A DNA stretch of 64,000 nucleotides from NCBI RefSeq assembly GCF_900142205.1, contig NZ_FRAA01000010.1:1-64000 (forward strand), written 5' to 3'. Shown here piece after piece: positions 1-13,069 of the stretch; positions within the stretch are counted from its first letter, which is position 1; each line of letters opens with the position of its first letter. Position numbers and translations under genes: made by a program. Below the pieces are notes generated by a model that searched no databases, was not told where the DNA came from, and saw nothing but the letters and a program-made list of their open reading frames with translations. The DNA is from Reichenbachiella agariperforans (lineage in GTDB: Bacteria; Bacteroidota; Bacteroidia; Cytophagales; Cyclobacteriaceae).

Positions 1-203
1 CCACCTAACACCAAAATTATATCGATACCTCACTAAAAAAATCCAGAAACCTTTCGCTCCCTTCCCCCTTAACGGGACGCAAAGATAGAAAGATATTGAT
101 CAAAATCACTAATCGTAAACTAGATTAATTGAACACTAATATTACTTGATCGATCAACCTATTATAGACCAGCAAGTTAAGTATATTAAAAAAATCAAAC
201 TTT

Positions 204-246
204 GTGTTATTACTCTAATCAGAGAGATCAATTAGAGTAATAACAC
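204..246 (-). terminator. Terminator-like hairpin after the gntK-gnd fusion gene
   Basis: A perfect 16-bp inverted repeat (204-219 and 231-246) with an 11-nt loop lies 22 bp beyond the stop of the minus-strand fusion gene. Read on the minus strand it is followed by AAAGTTTGATTTTTTT, so a T-run begins about nine bases after the stem. That is a slightly displaced intrinsic terminator. The rest of bases 1-203 is AT-rich and shows no gene that I can support. Confidence 0.7.
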
Positions 247-268
247 TCCTACATATGGGACACAAGCC

Positions 269-2192
<1,924 letters not shown>

Positions 2193-2200
<8 letters not shown>

Positions 2201-4460
2201 TCAGCAATTCAAATTCTCCTTCTAATCCACTTTTCGCATTTTCTGCTATCCACACTTTGAATACTCCTGACTCTGCTACCCAATCGCCCGATGCATTGTA
2301 GAAAATTAGATCTTTTTGGGTGATTCTGAAATCAACCCTAGCTTGTTGTCCAGGATTCAAAATCAAACGTTCGAATCGCTTTAATTCCTTTACCGGTCTC
2401 GTGAGGCTACCGAATCTGTCCTGCAGGTAAAGTTGTACAATTTCCGCTGCCTTTACATCTCCTGTGTTTCGTACTGTGGCTGATACTACTAAGGTGTCGG
2501 TCGGTTTGATTCTATCATCCGATATAGTCAAATCACTATACTCAAACTGGCTATAGGTGAGACCATATCCGAAAGGATACATCGGTTCGAACCCCTCATC
2601 GAGATAATGCGAAGTATTACCCAAGGAACTTTGCCATGCATGTAATGGAATATCATCAATATGCACAAAGCTCTCTTCGTTCGCTGGCCGACCTGTACTT
2701 TTATGGTTATAATAGATAGGGATCTGTCCGACAGACTTAGGCCAAGACACTGGCAGCCTACCACTAGGAGAAGCTTCTCCAGACAGCAAATCAGTCACCG
2801 CTGGCCCTGCCATCGTACCTGGATGCCAAGCAAACAATACGGCATCTACCTCCTCTATAATATTACCTAATGTAATCGGACGCCCCGCCATCACTACCAG
2901 TACTATTGGTTTTCCTGTTTTCGCCAGTTCGTGAATCAAATCCTCCTGTCTGCCGGGTAAGCTAATATCTGCACGACTGTGCGCCTCTCCTGACAAAATA
3001 GCCTCCTCACCTCCGAAAAACAAAATGACCTCCGAGCTCTTAGCCACTTTAATCGCAGACTTGAACCCAGAAGTCGACTGATCACGGCTATATGCCAATC
3101 CAGAAGCATACTTGACTGCTTCACCATACTTTCCCTTTAAACTAGTAAGCGGTGTGACCGAGTGTTTTTCGTCTCCGTCAAATATCCAAGTGCCCAACTG
3201 TTCTCGTGGTGCATTCGCCAACGGACCTATGACAGCTATATTCTTTGTCTCTGACGAAAGTGGTAGGACCGACTCGTTTTTCAGCAAGACCATGCTTTGG
3301 ATTGCCATTTCTTTGGCCGCTTCTAAATGCTCTTCTGCATACAGCACGTCCTGATTGGGATCAAAATAGGGTGACTCGAATAGTCCCATCCGAAGTTTGA
3401 TACGCAAGATATTTTTCACCTTCTCGTCCAACTGCTCCATGGACAACCGTCCTTCGTTGATCAACTGTTTCATATTGTTTTCATACGCGTGACTGGTCAT
3501 CTCCATGTCCAGTCCAGCACGTGCAGCACTGTATGCTGCCTCCTTTTCATTGGCACTGTATCCGTGTGCTATCATCTCCGTCACGCTGTTCCAATCACTC
3601 ACTACTATACCGTCAAACTTCCAGTCATCTCGCAATATTTGTCTCAAGACATATTCATTGCCCGAAGCTGGTACCCCATTGATTTCATTGAAAGAACTCA
3701 TAAAGCTGGCTACACCTGCATCGGCTGCTGCTTTGAATGGCTTCAAGTACACATTGTGTAACAGCGGTTCACTGATCACGGCGGTATTATAGTCTCGTCC
3801 TCCTTCGGCTGCACCGTAGCCTATAAAATGCTTGGCACATGCTGCCATAGAGTTAGGGTTAGACAAGTCATCGCTTTGAAATCCTCGTACAGCGGCCGCT
3901 CCCATCATGGATGTCAAATAAGGATCTTCTCCAGAGGACTCTGCGATTCTCCCCCACCTCGGATCACGAGCAATATCAATCATAGGAGCAAATGTCCAAC
4001 GGATACCTGTCGAACTGGCTTCTATCGCTGACACTCTAGCCCCCTGCTCTACCAAATCAGGATTCCAACTGGCTGCTTGTCCTAAAGGAATCGGGAAAAT
4101 GGTTTTGAACCCATGAATCACGTCACGTGCGAAAATCAATGGAATACCATTAAGGCTCTCTTCGACGGCTATGCGCTGCAGTTCGAGGATAGATTCTTTA
4201 CTCTGGACATTGAGAAACGACCCTACTCGCCCGTCTCGAACCATTTGTTTTAGTTCTTCAGATATTCCGTTCTCACGAGAGGATGTCCCTCGCTGATTGA
4301 GCTGTCCGAGTTTCTCCTGCAAAGTCATTTTGGAGAGTAAAACACTTATATACTCCTCGACTGGATCGTTGGTTTCTGATGGTGTTTGCCAGCCAACCAT
4401 TGTGAGCATGATGGAAACCGGTAGTATGAACAGTAGTTTGGAAACGAGTTGTTTTTTCAT
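2193..4460 (-). CDS. bglX: GH3 family beta-glucosidase, exported (BglX-like)
   Basis: 755-residue exported glycoside hydrolase family 3 enzyme. A hydrophobic N-terminal segment (residues about 7-24) is a signal peptide. The N-terminal TIM-barrel domain carries KHF at 210-212 and the nucleophile motif SDW with Asp at 289. The alpha/beta sandwich domain follows at about 390-620 and a fibronectin-III-like domain closes the protein at about 660-755. This is the standard BglX arrangement and length. The reaction is removal of non-reducing terminal beta-D-glucose from short beta-glucans in the periplasm. It is the first gene of a two-gene unit with the gluconokinase/6PGDH fusion. It lies in the same orientation as the SusCD genes but is separated from them by a strong terminator at 4588-4633. 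The substrate linkage cannot be read from sequence. Confidence 0.93.
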
Positions 4461-4587
4461 CGAGTAAATTCTGAAATATCTTAAACACCAAAACTACCAA
4501 GAGAGGCAATAGAAGTCCCTTGTATATATTTCAGAATGGATGGGTAAATATATCAATGTGAAAACTTGACAGGAAATCAAGTAAAAC

Positions 4588-4633
4588 AAAAAAGCCCACA
4601 AGTTCTGGTATAGCTAGAACTTGTGGGCTTTTT
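4588..4633 (-). terminator. Intrinsic terminator of the UnbV-domain gene
   Basis: A perfect 13-bp stem (4594-4606 with 4616-4628) and a 9-nt loop are followed on the minus strand by a T6 run. It lies just beyond the stop of the FG-GAP/UnbV gene and separates that transcript from the GH3/gntK-gnd unit. The opposite side has a T5 run, so it could also act on plus-strand transcripts. Confidence 0.85.
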
Positions 4634-4648
4634 CAATACTCCTTTTCG

Positions 4649-7600
4649 TTACTGATTGAGTTGAAACACTTGAAGAGGCCCTTGGTTATTGGCCACTACT
4701 ATGGTTTTGGTACCGTCATCTAGCAACTGTACCTTCTTGGCATCATACGGAACAAGCAGACCAGACTCCATCATACTCTGCGCTGCAAAGTTTCCCTGTC
4801 CATCGCCTAACATGACTAGACCAATACCTCCATCGTTTCGCGGTGTTTCTATCTCTGAGGCATACAATCCGCCAACAGATACTAGATCTAGGTTTCCATC
4901 ACCATTCAGATCATTGACCAACCAATCATTGATCGTAGAAAACTGCGCTTCATAAGGCAATTCATGCCTCACCAGCTTACCATCTTTGTTCTCCAAATAC
5001 ACACTAGCAAAATGCTCCACTTGAAAATGGTAGGAGCTATCGAGCATATCGTCCCCGAAGATGTCCTGCATACTCGCGGTAGAAAAAGAGTTGTAATCTT
5101 TGTAAGCTACCTTGATCGCTGGAATCTGTTGCGACGAGCATTGACGCCCTCGGACGGGATACTCCTCTCCTTCGTTGTGATAGCTGAGGACTATGTCGCT
5201 TTTGTTGTTGTTATCAAAATCATCTGCATAGATACCAAAAGGCGCCTCTGGACTGGCCTGATACTTATAGTTCCTGCCCAAGTTACCAAGGACATAGTCC
5301 ATGTCTCCATCACCATCAAAATCACCCTGATCTATGCTAAACCACCATCCGGTGGTATTGCCCGCTAACCACTGTGTACTCTGATCTTCGAACCCTTCTT
5401 CAGTTTGAATGTATGCTTTGATGGACATCCATTCCCCTACAACCATCAAATCTGTCAAGCCATCAGCATTGATATCAGTCCACAGAGCATCCGTAACCAT
5501 ACCTATATTGGTTAGTTCAGGTAAGAGCTCATCAGTCACGGGCTTATATTTGAGTTCCCCAGTTTCCACCGTGTTTTCTAGCAAATAACTCTGCCCTGGA
5601 TAAGGATAGTTTTGTGCAAAATGCCTCCCGCCTACGAAGAGATCCAAATCACCATCTCCGTCATAGTCATACGGTCGTACACATCCACCACTGTGGTACA
5701 TCATCGGTAGCACATTGACACTACGTGTAAACACACCCTTTTCATTAAGAAAAAGTCGATCTTGATAATTTTGATGCCCTGGAGCATCTTGATTACCTCC
5801 GCTCACTACATAGAGATCCAAGTCTCCATCTGCATCTGCATCATAAAATACAGCATCTAAATCCTCGTGCCATATATTGTCCTTAGCATCCAGTAGCTGA
5901 GACACAAATTCTCCTGAGTCCGTTTGCATGAAAAGTTGACCCGCATAACCAGATGCAGCTCCTAGGTAGAAATCTTGCTTGCCATCACCGTTCACATCTG
6001 CGGCAGCCAGTGCTGGGCCAAAATTGGACATCTTGTGAGGGAGTAGCACTTGGACTTTAAAATCATTGAAATCGTTTTCGACATGAATAACTGATTTGCC
6101 CAACTTGTCTTTTGTCACTTCTGTGAGCAATGATTTCCCTTTGGGTGCAGTAGCATATTGCTGCTGGCTATCCATAGCTATCACTAAGGTTTGGTTAACC
6201 GGTAAGTCAAACCGCTTTTCGATCACTTCGCCGTTTTTGACTATCCAGATAGAATCTACTTTGATTGCGTTTTTCAATCCGAAGTGCAACAAAGGCTCTA
6301 CGGCAGACTGAAAACCACGAACGGGATTGAGTTGTCCTGTTTGCATTTGTCCATCGGTATATACCTTGACTTCAGCACCGTATGCCGAATTATTTGACTC
6401 CTTACTCGTGAATGAAAGGCGCAAATAATTACTCCCTGCGATATTTTCACTATTGTTTCGGTAGATGAGCGCTTCACTGTCGATGTTGTTGACGACCAAA
6501 TCAAGATCTCCATCATTGTCCAAATCACCATAGCTCGTACCATTAGAGAACCCTACAAATTCAACTCCCCACTCTTGGTTCACCTTTTCAAATCCCTCAC
6601 CTTTTTTATTCCTAAAAATGAAGTTGTCTATCGGCTCAGAAGGGATACTGTCAGACAAAAGTTTGAGTTCATGATCCGATGCTCTGTCAAGTTTGCCATC
6701 CAGTGGAATGAAAAAATCTCGATTATTAATCTCTTTTCTGGTTCCATTGGACACGAACAAGTCTTTGAATCCATCATTGTCAAAATCCGCGAGTAAAGGT
6801 GTCCAACTCCAGTCCGTAGAAGAAACGCCTGAAACCCATGCGACATTACTCATGACTGGCAATCCATCTTTGATCCCTCGATTCAGCTGTAGACTGTTAT
6901 ACATATACTGATAATGAAACCCACTGTTAACAGTAGACCAAAACAATGCAGGGTTCATACTGGCCATGTTGGCTTTGGATCTGCGGTTGTTGGCGGCAGA
7001 CATATCTACTTGGATCAAGTCGATAAGACCGTCATTGTTGATATCTGCGGCATCTGACCCCATGCCATAGAAGCAGGTCTGTTTGGTGATCTGCTGTAGT
7101 TCGTTTCGAAATGTACCGTCTCCATTGTTGATATAGAAATAATCAGGCGTACTAAAATCATTAGACACATAGATATCCTCCCAACCGTCTTGGTTAAAAT
7201 CTACAATACTTGCACTCAGACTCAATCCAAACGAGAGCAATCCTGACGCTGCTGTCGCATCGACAAACACACCGTCTCCATCATTTCGATATAGGTGGTC
7301 GCTTTTCTCTAGGGTTGGATTATTGACCAGATTGTAATAAGTAAAATTACTCGTGTTGAACCTAGTAATAGGATAGTTGGTCACGAACACATCTAAGTCG
7401 CCATCATGGTCATAATCGAGGAATGATGTTTGGACAGAATTACCTGGGTCGGCTAGCCCATACTCCACGGCTGATTCGGTAAACGTCAAATCGCCGTTAT
7501 TAATATAAAGTTCATTGGTTCTATCCTCGCCTAGTCCAGCGACACTATAGTATAAATCCATCCACCCATCAGAGTTGATATCTACGATACTGACTCCTGT

Positions 7601-7942
7601 GTACCATTTGGTCGTATCACCCTCAAGGTTCGCAGAGTTAGTGAGATCTTCGAATTGCAGGTTGCCCTTGTTGAGGTAGAACTTATTTGCGACCATATTT
7701 CCAGTAAAGACAAGATCTTGTAGACCATCATTGTTAAAGTCTGCGATGGCTACCCCTCCTCCCATATAGAGATAGGGATACTTAAAATAATTGAGGCTGT
7801 CTGATTCTGTAAGGGTGTTGGAGAAAGTGACCTTAGAGTGCTCACTTTGAATTCTATCGAATCTTTTATACTGCGGATCGTCACATGAGCCTAAAACAAA
7901 AACACCCACGACACACCACAAAGACCAAAAATTAATTTTCAT
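4649..7942 (-). CDS. FG-GAP/VCBS repeat lipoprotein with ASPIC/UnbV domain
   Basis: 1097-residue lipoprotein: signal sequence with lipobox LGSC, Cys at 20. At least ten calcium-loop motifs of the form DxNxDGxxD are spread over the protein (for example ADFNNDG, DINSDG, DYDHDGD, DFDNDGF, DLDNDGD), typical of FG-GAP/VCBS beta-propellers. An ASPIC/UnbV domain sits at about 510-600 (AYGAEVKVYTDG, NPVRGFQS, HFGLKN), followed by a second propeller set. Proteins of this family (CRTAC1-like) are common next to SusCD in marine Bacteroidota and are thought to be surface-exposed glycan-binding or accessory proteins; no enzymatic activity is established. The gene follows susD by 80 bp across a terminator, so it is probably expressed by partial read-through or weakly on its own. 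Confidence 0.88.
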   Translation of the reverse strand: MKINFWSLWCVVGVFVLGSCDDPQYKRFDRIQSEHSKVTFSNTLTESDSLNYFKYPYLYMGGGVAIADFNNDGLQDLVFTGNMVANKFYLNKGNLQFEDLTNSANLEGDTTKWYTGVSIVDINSDGWMDLYYSVAGLGEDRTNELYINNGDLTFTESAVEYGLADPGNSVQTSFLDYDHDGDLDVFVTNYPITRFNTSNFTYYNLVNNPTLEKSDHLYRNDGDGVFVDATAASGLLSFGLSLSASIVDFNQDGWEDIYVSNDFSTPDYFYINNGDGTFRNELQQITKQTCFYGMGSDAADINNDGLIDLIQVDMSAANNRRSKANMASMNPALFWSTVNSGFHYQYMYNSLQLNRGIKDGLPVMSNVAWVSGVSSTDWSWTPLLADFDNDGFKDLFVSNGTRKEINNRDFFIPLDGKLDRASDHELKLLSDSIPSEPIDNFIFRNKKGEGFEKVNQEWGVEFVGFSNGTSYGDLDNDGDLDLVVNNIDSEALIYRNNSENIAGSNYLRLSFTSKESNNSAYGAEVKVYTDGQMQTGQLNPVRGFQSAVEPLLHFGLKNAIKVDSIWIVKNGEVIEKRFDLPVNQTLVIAMDSQQQYATAPKGKSLLTEVTKDKLGKSVIHVENDFNDFKVQVLLPHKMSNFGPALAAADVNGDGKQDFYLGAASGYAGQLFMQTDSGEFVSQLLDAKDNIWHEDLDAVFYDADADGDLDLYVVSGGNQDAPGHQNYQDRLFLNEKGVFTRSVNVLPMMYHSGGCVRPYDYDGDGDLDLFVGGRHFAQNYPYPGQSYLLENTVETGELKYKPVTDELLPELTNIGMVTDALWTDINADGLTDLMVVGEWMSIKAYIQTEEGFEDQSTQWLAGNTTGWWFSIDQGDFDGDGDMDYVLGNLGRNYKYQASPEAPFGIYADDFDNNNKSDIVLSYHNEGEEYPVRGRQCSSQQIPAIKVAYKDYNSFSTASMQDIFGDDMLDSSYHFQVEHFASVYLENKDGKLVRHELPYEAQFSTINDWLVNDLNGDGNLDLVSVGGLYASEIETPRNDGGIGLVMLGDGQGNFAAQSMMESGLLVPYDAKKVQLLDDGTKTIVVANNQGPLQVFQLNQ

Positions 7943-7972
7943 AACTCTGCTTACTTATTGTATTCTGTAAAT

Positions 7973-7999
7973 AAAAAAAAGGGCTGGAATATCCAGCCC
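7973..7999 (-). terminator. Intrinsic terminator after susD
   Basis: The 8-bp stem GGGCTGGA/TCCAGCCC (7981-7988, 7992-7999) with a 3-nt loop is followed on the minus strand by a T8 run. It lies 23 bp beyond the susD stop and would reduce transcription into the UnbV-domain gene. Confidence 0.85.
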
Positions 8000-8022
8000 T
8001 TTCCAATTGTTTTTTCTAGAAC

Positions 8023-9708
8023 TTATTGTCCAGACCAAGCATCATTCTGCGTTAAATTCTCAGATATATCCAATGCACGCAATGGAACTGGGAATATGTT
8101 ATGCTTCTCCGTATATGTATTCGCAGAGAAAGTAGTCACTGTTCTCTTTTCGTTTGCAACGAACTCGTTGATGATATCAACTGCATAAGAAGGATCATTT
8201 TGACTCCACCTTCTCAAGTCAAACATTCTATGTCCTTCCATAGAGAGCTCCAGTCTTCTTTCGAACCTTACCATCTCAACAGGATCAGTAAATGTAAGCA
8301 AAGTATATGGCTCTATCGAATAAGCCGCAGCGTCCGTAGTACCGTCCTCTGCTTTGACTGTCGTAGAGGTCTTGGCACGGTTCCTCACCTCATTTACTAA
8401 TGCCATCGCTCCAGCAGCATCACCTTGCTCAGCTTTCGCTTCGGCAGCCATCAATAGTACGTCTGCGTATCTGATCACATTGTAGTGAATACCAGAGAAC
8501 TGCTGTCCCCAGTCGCCTGTACCCATTGTACTAGTTTCACCTGATTTATAAACATTCTTCTTAGGTAGATAAGGTCCTGCATCTGCCTGAGCTCTCACCC
8601 AATCAAACCCAGCATGAATACCATAACCATTGTACTGTATACCTCTACGACCAATTGTATAATCCAACCGTGGGTCTAAATCACCAGGATACGGAGTAAA
8701 TGGATCCTCAGATGTCAAACCGTAATCGTTGTTGATATCTGTATCATTATAGGTATCGATCTCTGGCAAACCAGCAGTCGTCTTAAATGCATTAGCTAAA
8801 TCTTGTGTTGGCTGATAAAACCCACAACATGTGCCTAAAGGACCACTACCTGGAAAATTCAATGTCCCACCTTTGTTGCCATTGGCATTATTAGTAGCTC
8901 CATCATTCGCTTCGAACTGGATAGAGAATATTGCTTCCGCAGAATTCTTACCCGCTGCGTTGAAATTATCATTGAACTCAGCATTGAGTGCATATGGGCC
9001 GTTATCAATCACATCATCAAGCATGGTCTCTGCTGCAGCCCATTTTTCTTGATACAAGAGTGCTTTACCCATATAAGCTTTAGCAGTCCATGAGCTAGCT
9101 CTACCCGCTCCATTGTCAGGAGGCAAGTTGTCAATCGCAAACTGAAAATCAGCCTCTACTTCTGCCCAAACGGGACCTTCATTCGGTACGTCAGGATTTT
9201 CTATCGCAGTGATCTCATCTACATAGGCCACATCACCATAGAGTCTGGTCAACTCAAAGTAATAATGTCCACGTAAAAATCTAGCCTCAGCAATTTTGGT
9301 AGTTAAATCTACATCTTCGATCGTATTGGCTAGTGCAATCACTGCATTGGCTCTGTTTGCTCCAGCATAAAGCGCTACCCACTTACTGTTGATAAAACTA
9401 TTACCTGTTGTCCAATCATAAGTTTGCAATGCATGTAACAAAGGCTGGTCACCATTGGTACTACCCTTGTGCGAATCATCTGTCAAGGCATCCATCCACC
9501 AGTTGTCACCAGTCGGTTCCCAATCACCTACTACTCCTACTTGGCCATCCAGCGCACTATATGCTGCGGTCAGAAGTAAATCTACCCCATCCGCATTGGC
9601 TAGAGCCGCGTCACTCAAAGCACCTTTATTAGTACCTTCAGAAAAATCTTCACTACATCCCAGTACAACCAAAGCTGTAAGGATGTATGCTATTATATGT
9701 TTTTTCAT
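8023..9708 (-). CDS. SusD/RagB family outer-membrane glycan-binding lipoprotein
   Basis: 561-residue lipoprotein: lipobox VLGC with Cys at 18. The N-terminal half has TPR-like helices (ALSDAALANADGVDLLLTAAYSAL, ARFLRGHYYFELTRLYGDV). The C-terminal SusD/RagB domain ends with VRFERRLELSMEGHRMFDLRRW, a family signature. SusD sits on the outer membrane surface as the lid of the SusC transporter and binds the incoming oligosaccharide. The partner SusC gene lies 19 bp upstream in the same operon. Substrate is inferred only from the neighbouring GH3 beta-glucosidases. Confidence 0.95.
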   Translation of the reverse strand: MKKHIIAYILTALVVLGCSEDFSEGTNKGALSDAALANADGVDLLLTAAYSALDGQVGVVGDWEPTGDNWWMDALTDDSHKGSTNGDQPLLHALQTYDWTTGNSFINSKWVALYAGANRANAVIALANTIEDVDLTTKIAEARFLRGHYYFELTRLYGDVAYVDEITAIENPDVPNEGPVWAEVEADFQFAIDNLPPDNGAGRASSWTAKAYMGKALLYQEKWAAAETMLDDVIDNGPYALNAEFNDNFNAAGKNSAEAIFSIQFEANDGATNNANGNKGGTLNFPGSGPLGTCCGFYQPTQDLANAFKTTAGLPEIDTYNDTDINNDYGLTSEDPFTPYPGDLDPRLDYTIGRRGIQYNGYGIHAGFDWVRAQADAGPYLPKKNVYKSGETSTMGTGDWGQQFSGIHYNVIRYADVLLMAAEAKAEQGDAAGAMALVNEVRNRAKTSTTVKAEDGTTDAAAYSIEPYTLLTFTDPVEMVRFERRLELSMEGHRMFDLRRWSQNDPSYAVDIINEFVANEKRTVTTFSANTYTEKHNIFPVPLRALDISENLTQNDAWSGQ

Positions 9709-9727
9709 CTTGTTTTCCTTTTAAATA

Positions 9728-12700
9728 TTAAAAATCAACACTTAAACCAATGAGGTAAGTCTGAGACGTAGGGTAGCTACCAAAGTCAATACCTGTGTCT
9801 ATATCACTGTTATTGAATCTTCCGATTTCTGGGTCTAGGCCGCTATATTCTGTGATGGTAAACAGGTTAGATGCCTGTACATAAATTCTAGCTCTAGACA
9901 TAGCAACACGAGACACTACTGATTCGGGAAGCGTATATCCTATCTGAATATTTTTCATTCTGAAGTAAGAGCCATCTTCTACAAAGTAGCTATTGGCTTG
10001 TGTCTCTGAATTGGTCACGTTCTTACTCAAAGCAGGAACACTTCCGTTTGGATTGTCTGCCGAGAATGCATCGAGTACTCTAGTACTTCTGTTGCCATCA
10101 TAGAAACTAGCAAAATCAGTAAATATTCTCGTATAGTTGTAAATCTCGTTTCCTTGCGATCCTGTGAAAAACATAGCCAAATCAAAGCCTTTGTATCCCA
10201 AATCGATATTGATACCATAGGTGAAATCTGGGTTAGGGCTACCGAGAGTCGTACGGTCATCGTCCGTGATCGTACCACTATCATCTATATCCGCATATCT
10301 GAAACGTCCAACACCATCTGCTGGCGTGGCAAAACCTTGATCAGGAGCAGCAAGCACTTCTGCTTCATCTTTGAAGATGCCAATGACCTTTCTGCCATAA
10401 AAACTAGAGACAGGGCCACCTACAGCTGAGTTGGTAAACGTAATTCCTCTTAGGTTTCCACCTACGATACTCGTGCCAATGTCATCTGTTTTGATAATCT
10501 CATTTTTATACTTAGAGAATTTCAAACCGATATTGTATGTGAAATCTGAGCTAGTTCCCTGATTACCATAGTTTAGACTAATGTCAAAACCCTTGTTATT
10601 GATCTCACCATTGTTGATATACTTGTTTCCATCACTAGCAACAGGGGCTGTAGATGGTGCTGATGTGGCAATGATGTTGTTCTGACTAGTTAAGTTAAAG
10701 TAGTCAAATGTCAACTCTAACTTATCATTAAGCAACCCAACATCTAATCCAAGGTTTTGTTGAACAGATGTTTCCCATGTCAAATTAGCGTTACCTGGTG
10801 TTGACAATACAGCTCCTGGTGTATACACGCCTCCAAAGTTGTAAAACGCTAATTGATCATTAGCCTTGTTAACATTGACTGTTGGAGTAGAATTAGGAAG
10901 GCTTTGGTTCCCCATTTCACCATAAGATCCTCTCACTTTCAAATTAGAAAAGAACTCAGGAATGAAAGCCTCTTCACTCAAGACCCATCCAGCACTCACT
11001 GCAGGAAACACTCCTGTGTTGTTGCCATCTTCGAACCTAGACGTCTTGTCTCTTCTCAAAGTAGCCGTCAGTATGTACTTACCAGCATAGTTGTATTTAA
11101 GCTGACCAAAGTAAGAGAACAACGTAGACGTGTTACTCTGTGACTGTTGGATTGAAGTCGCTCCTACACCAAAACCTAATAAGTGGTTGTCAGGCACATC
11201 GTTCAACAAGAAATCTTGCTGTGCAACCGAAGTAAACTCAAAGTGATCTTCGATAGCTTCAATACCTCCAAGGAACCCAATGTTGTGATTACCTACTGTT
11301 TTTTCGTATCTCAGTGTATTTGTAAACACATACCCTGAGCTGATATATCTTCCCGTAATCAGCGAATTAGTAGTAATCGCTTCGCTATGTTCTGGATTAA
11401 GAGAATTAAATACATCACCCACTCCTGATCGATAGTTGACCCCTATATTAGATCTAGCTGTCAACCCATCGATGATATCCACCTCAGCATACGCATCTCC
11501 ATAGATTCTCATGTTGGAGTTGTTATTATTCTTAGCCCGGGTCATGACAGCTAACGGGTTCTGTGCGTTACCCAAACCAGCAGCTGACTGATAAGTACCC
11601 GCGAAATTTCCTCCTTCGTCATAAGCCGGCATCAATGGACTCGCTCTGTACGCTAGGCCCAGTGGGCTATCGTCACCATTTTGACCTGGAAATAAGATTT
11701 GTCTAGAATATGCAAAGCTTAAGTTTTGACCAATTCTAATTCTTTCTTTGATACTAAACTCTGTATTGGCTCTCCCAGTATATCTGTCATATCCAGTACC
11801 CGTCAAGATACCTTCTCTATCCATGTAGCCCATAGACATCATATACTTACTGGCTTCTGTACCACCATTCACTGAGATGTAATAGTTCTGATAAGTAGCA
11901 TCTTCGAAGATTTGGTCAAACCAATCCGTACCACCGCTGGTAGCTGTCAGTCTGTTAGACCCTGCATCATACGGCAGTGATGGATCACCTCTGTAGTAAT
12001 CAGACATACTAGGTGTATCACCACTTCCAAACTGTGGGTGTCCCCAAGCTTCATCACCTACTGACAATCCATCATTCCTCATACTTTCCCAAAACACCTC
12101 TCCCAGCTGCTCAGAATTCAACATATCTGGAGCTGTTACTGGTGTCTGCACACCATAAGAGATATCCAAAGTAACTTGTGGTTTTCCCGAGATGTCATAG
12201 TTGCCCTTTCTGGTCTTGATTACAATCACACCGTTGGTCGCTCTAGCTCCATATACAGAAGATACTGCAGCATCTTTCAGTACCGTCACACTCTCGATAT
12301 CACTCGTATTGAGATCAGTCAAGAAATCTGGATCATTGGTTTGATACCCATCGATGATGTACAACGGATCATTATTACCCGTAGTAGCGATACCACGAAT
12401 TCTTACGATCGGTGCTGCTCCTGGACTACCATTCGATACGACAGTCACACCAGACAAACGACCTTGGAAGCCTTCTGCAGCTGAAGTAGATGGAATAGAG
12501 AAAGCTTTCTCTGTATCCAAGGCATCAATAGATCCTGTGATGGTTTTCTTTGATTCGGAAGAATAACCCGTCACAATCACTTCCTGTAGAGAAGCAATAT
12601 CCTCTTCTAAGCTGACATCCACAACAGAACGAGAGCCTATGGCTACTTCCTGCGTTTTCATACCAATAAAAGAAAAAACAACTGTCTGAGCATCTGCTCC

Positions 12701-12922
12701 GACTGAGAGTGAATAGTCTCCAGAGATATCTGTGACTGTTCCGTTGGAGGTTCCTTTTACTAGAACACTCACACCTGGCAATTCTTCGCCAGTAGTTGAA
12801 GTCACTTTACCTCTAATGGATCTGTCCTGCGCTTGAACACTAAAACAAACTAGTGCAACCAGCATCAGGGATAGACTCATTAAGCGCTTCAACTTAATTT
12901 TAACTTGTCTAAGTTTAATCAT
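9728..12922 (-). CDS. SusC/RagA family TonB-dependent outer-membrane transporter
   Basis: 1064-residue outer-membrane protein with a signal peptide ending near residue 31 (VQAQ). A carboxypeptidase-regulatory-like domain (RGKVTSTTGEELPGVSVLVKGT) covers about 35-110. The plug domain contains LQEVIVTGY, a TGSID segment, VRIRGIATTGNNDPLYIIDGY and SVYGARATNGVIVIKT, all SusC hallmarks. The C-terminus is a 22-strand-type barrel ending in an aromatic residue (LIGLSVDF). It imports oligosaccharides across the outer membrane using TonB/ExbBD energy, together with the SusD lipoprotein encoded downstream. The upstream gap of 147 bp separates it from the hybrid regulator gene, which is a likely controller. 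At 1064 residues it is of usual size. Confidence 0.95.
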   Translation of the reverse strand: MIKLRQVKIKLKRLMSLSLMLVALVCFSVQAQDRSIRGKVTSTTGEELPGVSVLVKGTSNGTVTDISGDYSLSVGADAQTVVFSFIGMKTQEVAIGSRSVVDVSLEEDIASLQEVIVTGYSSESKKTITGSIDALDTEKAFSIPSTSAAEGFQGRLSGVTVVSNGSPGAAPIVRIRGIATTGNNDPLYIIDGYQTNDPDFLTDLNTSDIESVTVLKDAAVSSVYGARATNGVIVIKTRKGNYDISGKPQVTLDISYGVQTPVTAPDMLNSEQLGEVFWESMRNDGLSVGDEAWGHPQFGSGDTPSMSDYYRGDPSLPYDAGSNRLTATSGGTDWFDQIFEDATYQNYYISVNGGTEASKYMMSMGYMDREGILTGTGYDRYTGRANTEFSIKERIRIGQNLSFAYSRQILFPGQNGDDSPLGLAYRASPLMPAYDEGGNFAGTYQSAAGLGNAQNPLAVMTRAKNNNNSNMRIYGDAYAEVDIIDGLTARSNIGVNYRSGVGDVFNSLNPEHSEAITTNSLITGRYISSGYVFTNTLRYEKTVGNHNIGFLGGIEAIEDHFEFTSVAQQDFLLNDVPDNHLLGFGVGATSIQQSQSNTSTLFSYFGQLKYNYAGKYILTATLRRDKTSRFEDGNNTGVFPAVSAGWVLSEEAFIPEFFSNLKVRGSYGEMGNQSLPNSTPTVNVNKANDQLAFYNFGGVYTPGAVLSTPGNANLTWETSVQQNLGLDVGLLNDKLELTFDYFNLTSQNNIIATSAPSTAPVASDGNKYINNGEINNKGFDISLNYGNQGTSSDFTYNIGLKFSKYKNEIIKTDDIGTSIVGGNLRGITFTNSAVGGPVSSFYGRKVIGIFKDEAEVLAAPDQGFATPADGVGRFRYADIDDSGTITDDDRTTLGSPNPDFTYGINIDLGYKGFDLAMFFTGSQGNEIYNYTRIFTDFASFYDGNRSTRVLDAFSADNPNGSVPALSKNVTNSETQANSYFVEDGSYFRMKNIQIGYTLPESVVSRVAMSRARIYVQASNLFTITEYSGLDPEIGRFNNSDIDTGIDFGSYPTSQTYLIGLSVDF

Positions 12923-13069
12923 GCTAATAGATTTAATAATTAGTAAATAGATTTAGTAATAATCGTCTTCCAAACTTCCTATTTCAAACACTGCCAAGCG
13001 CACGGGATTTGTCACAAAGGGAACGGGTAATTATTGCAATCCCCTCTTATACAGCTTAAAACAAGGTTT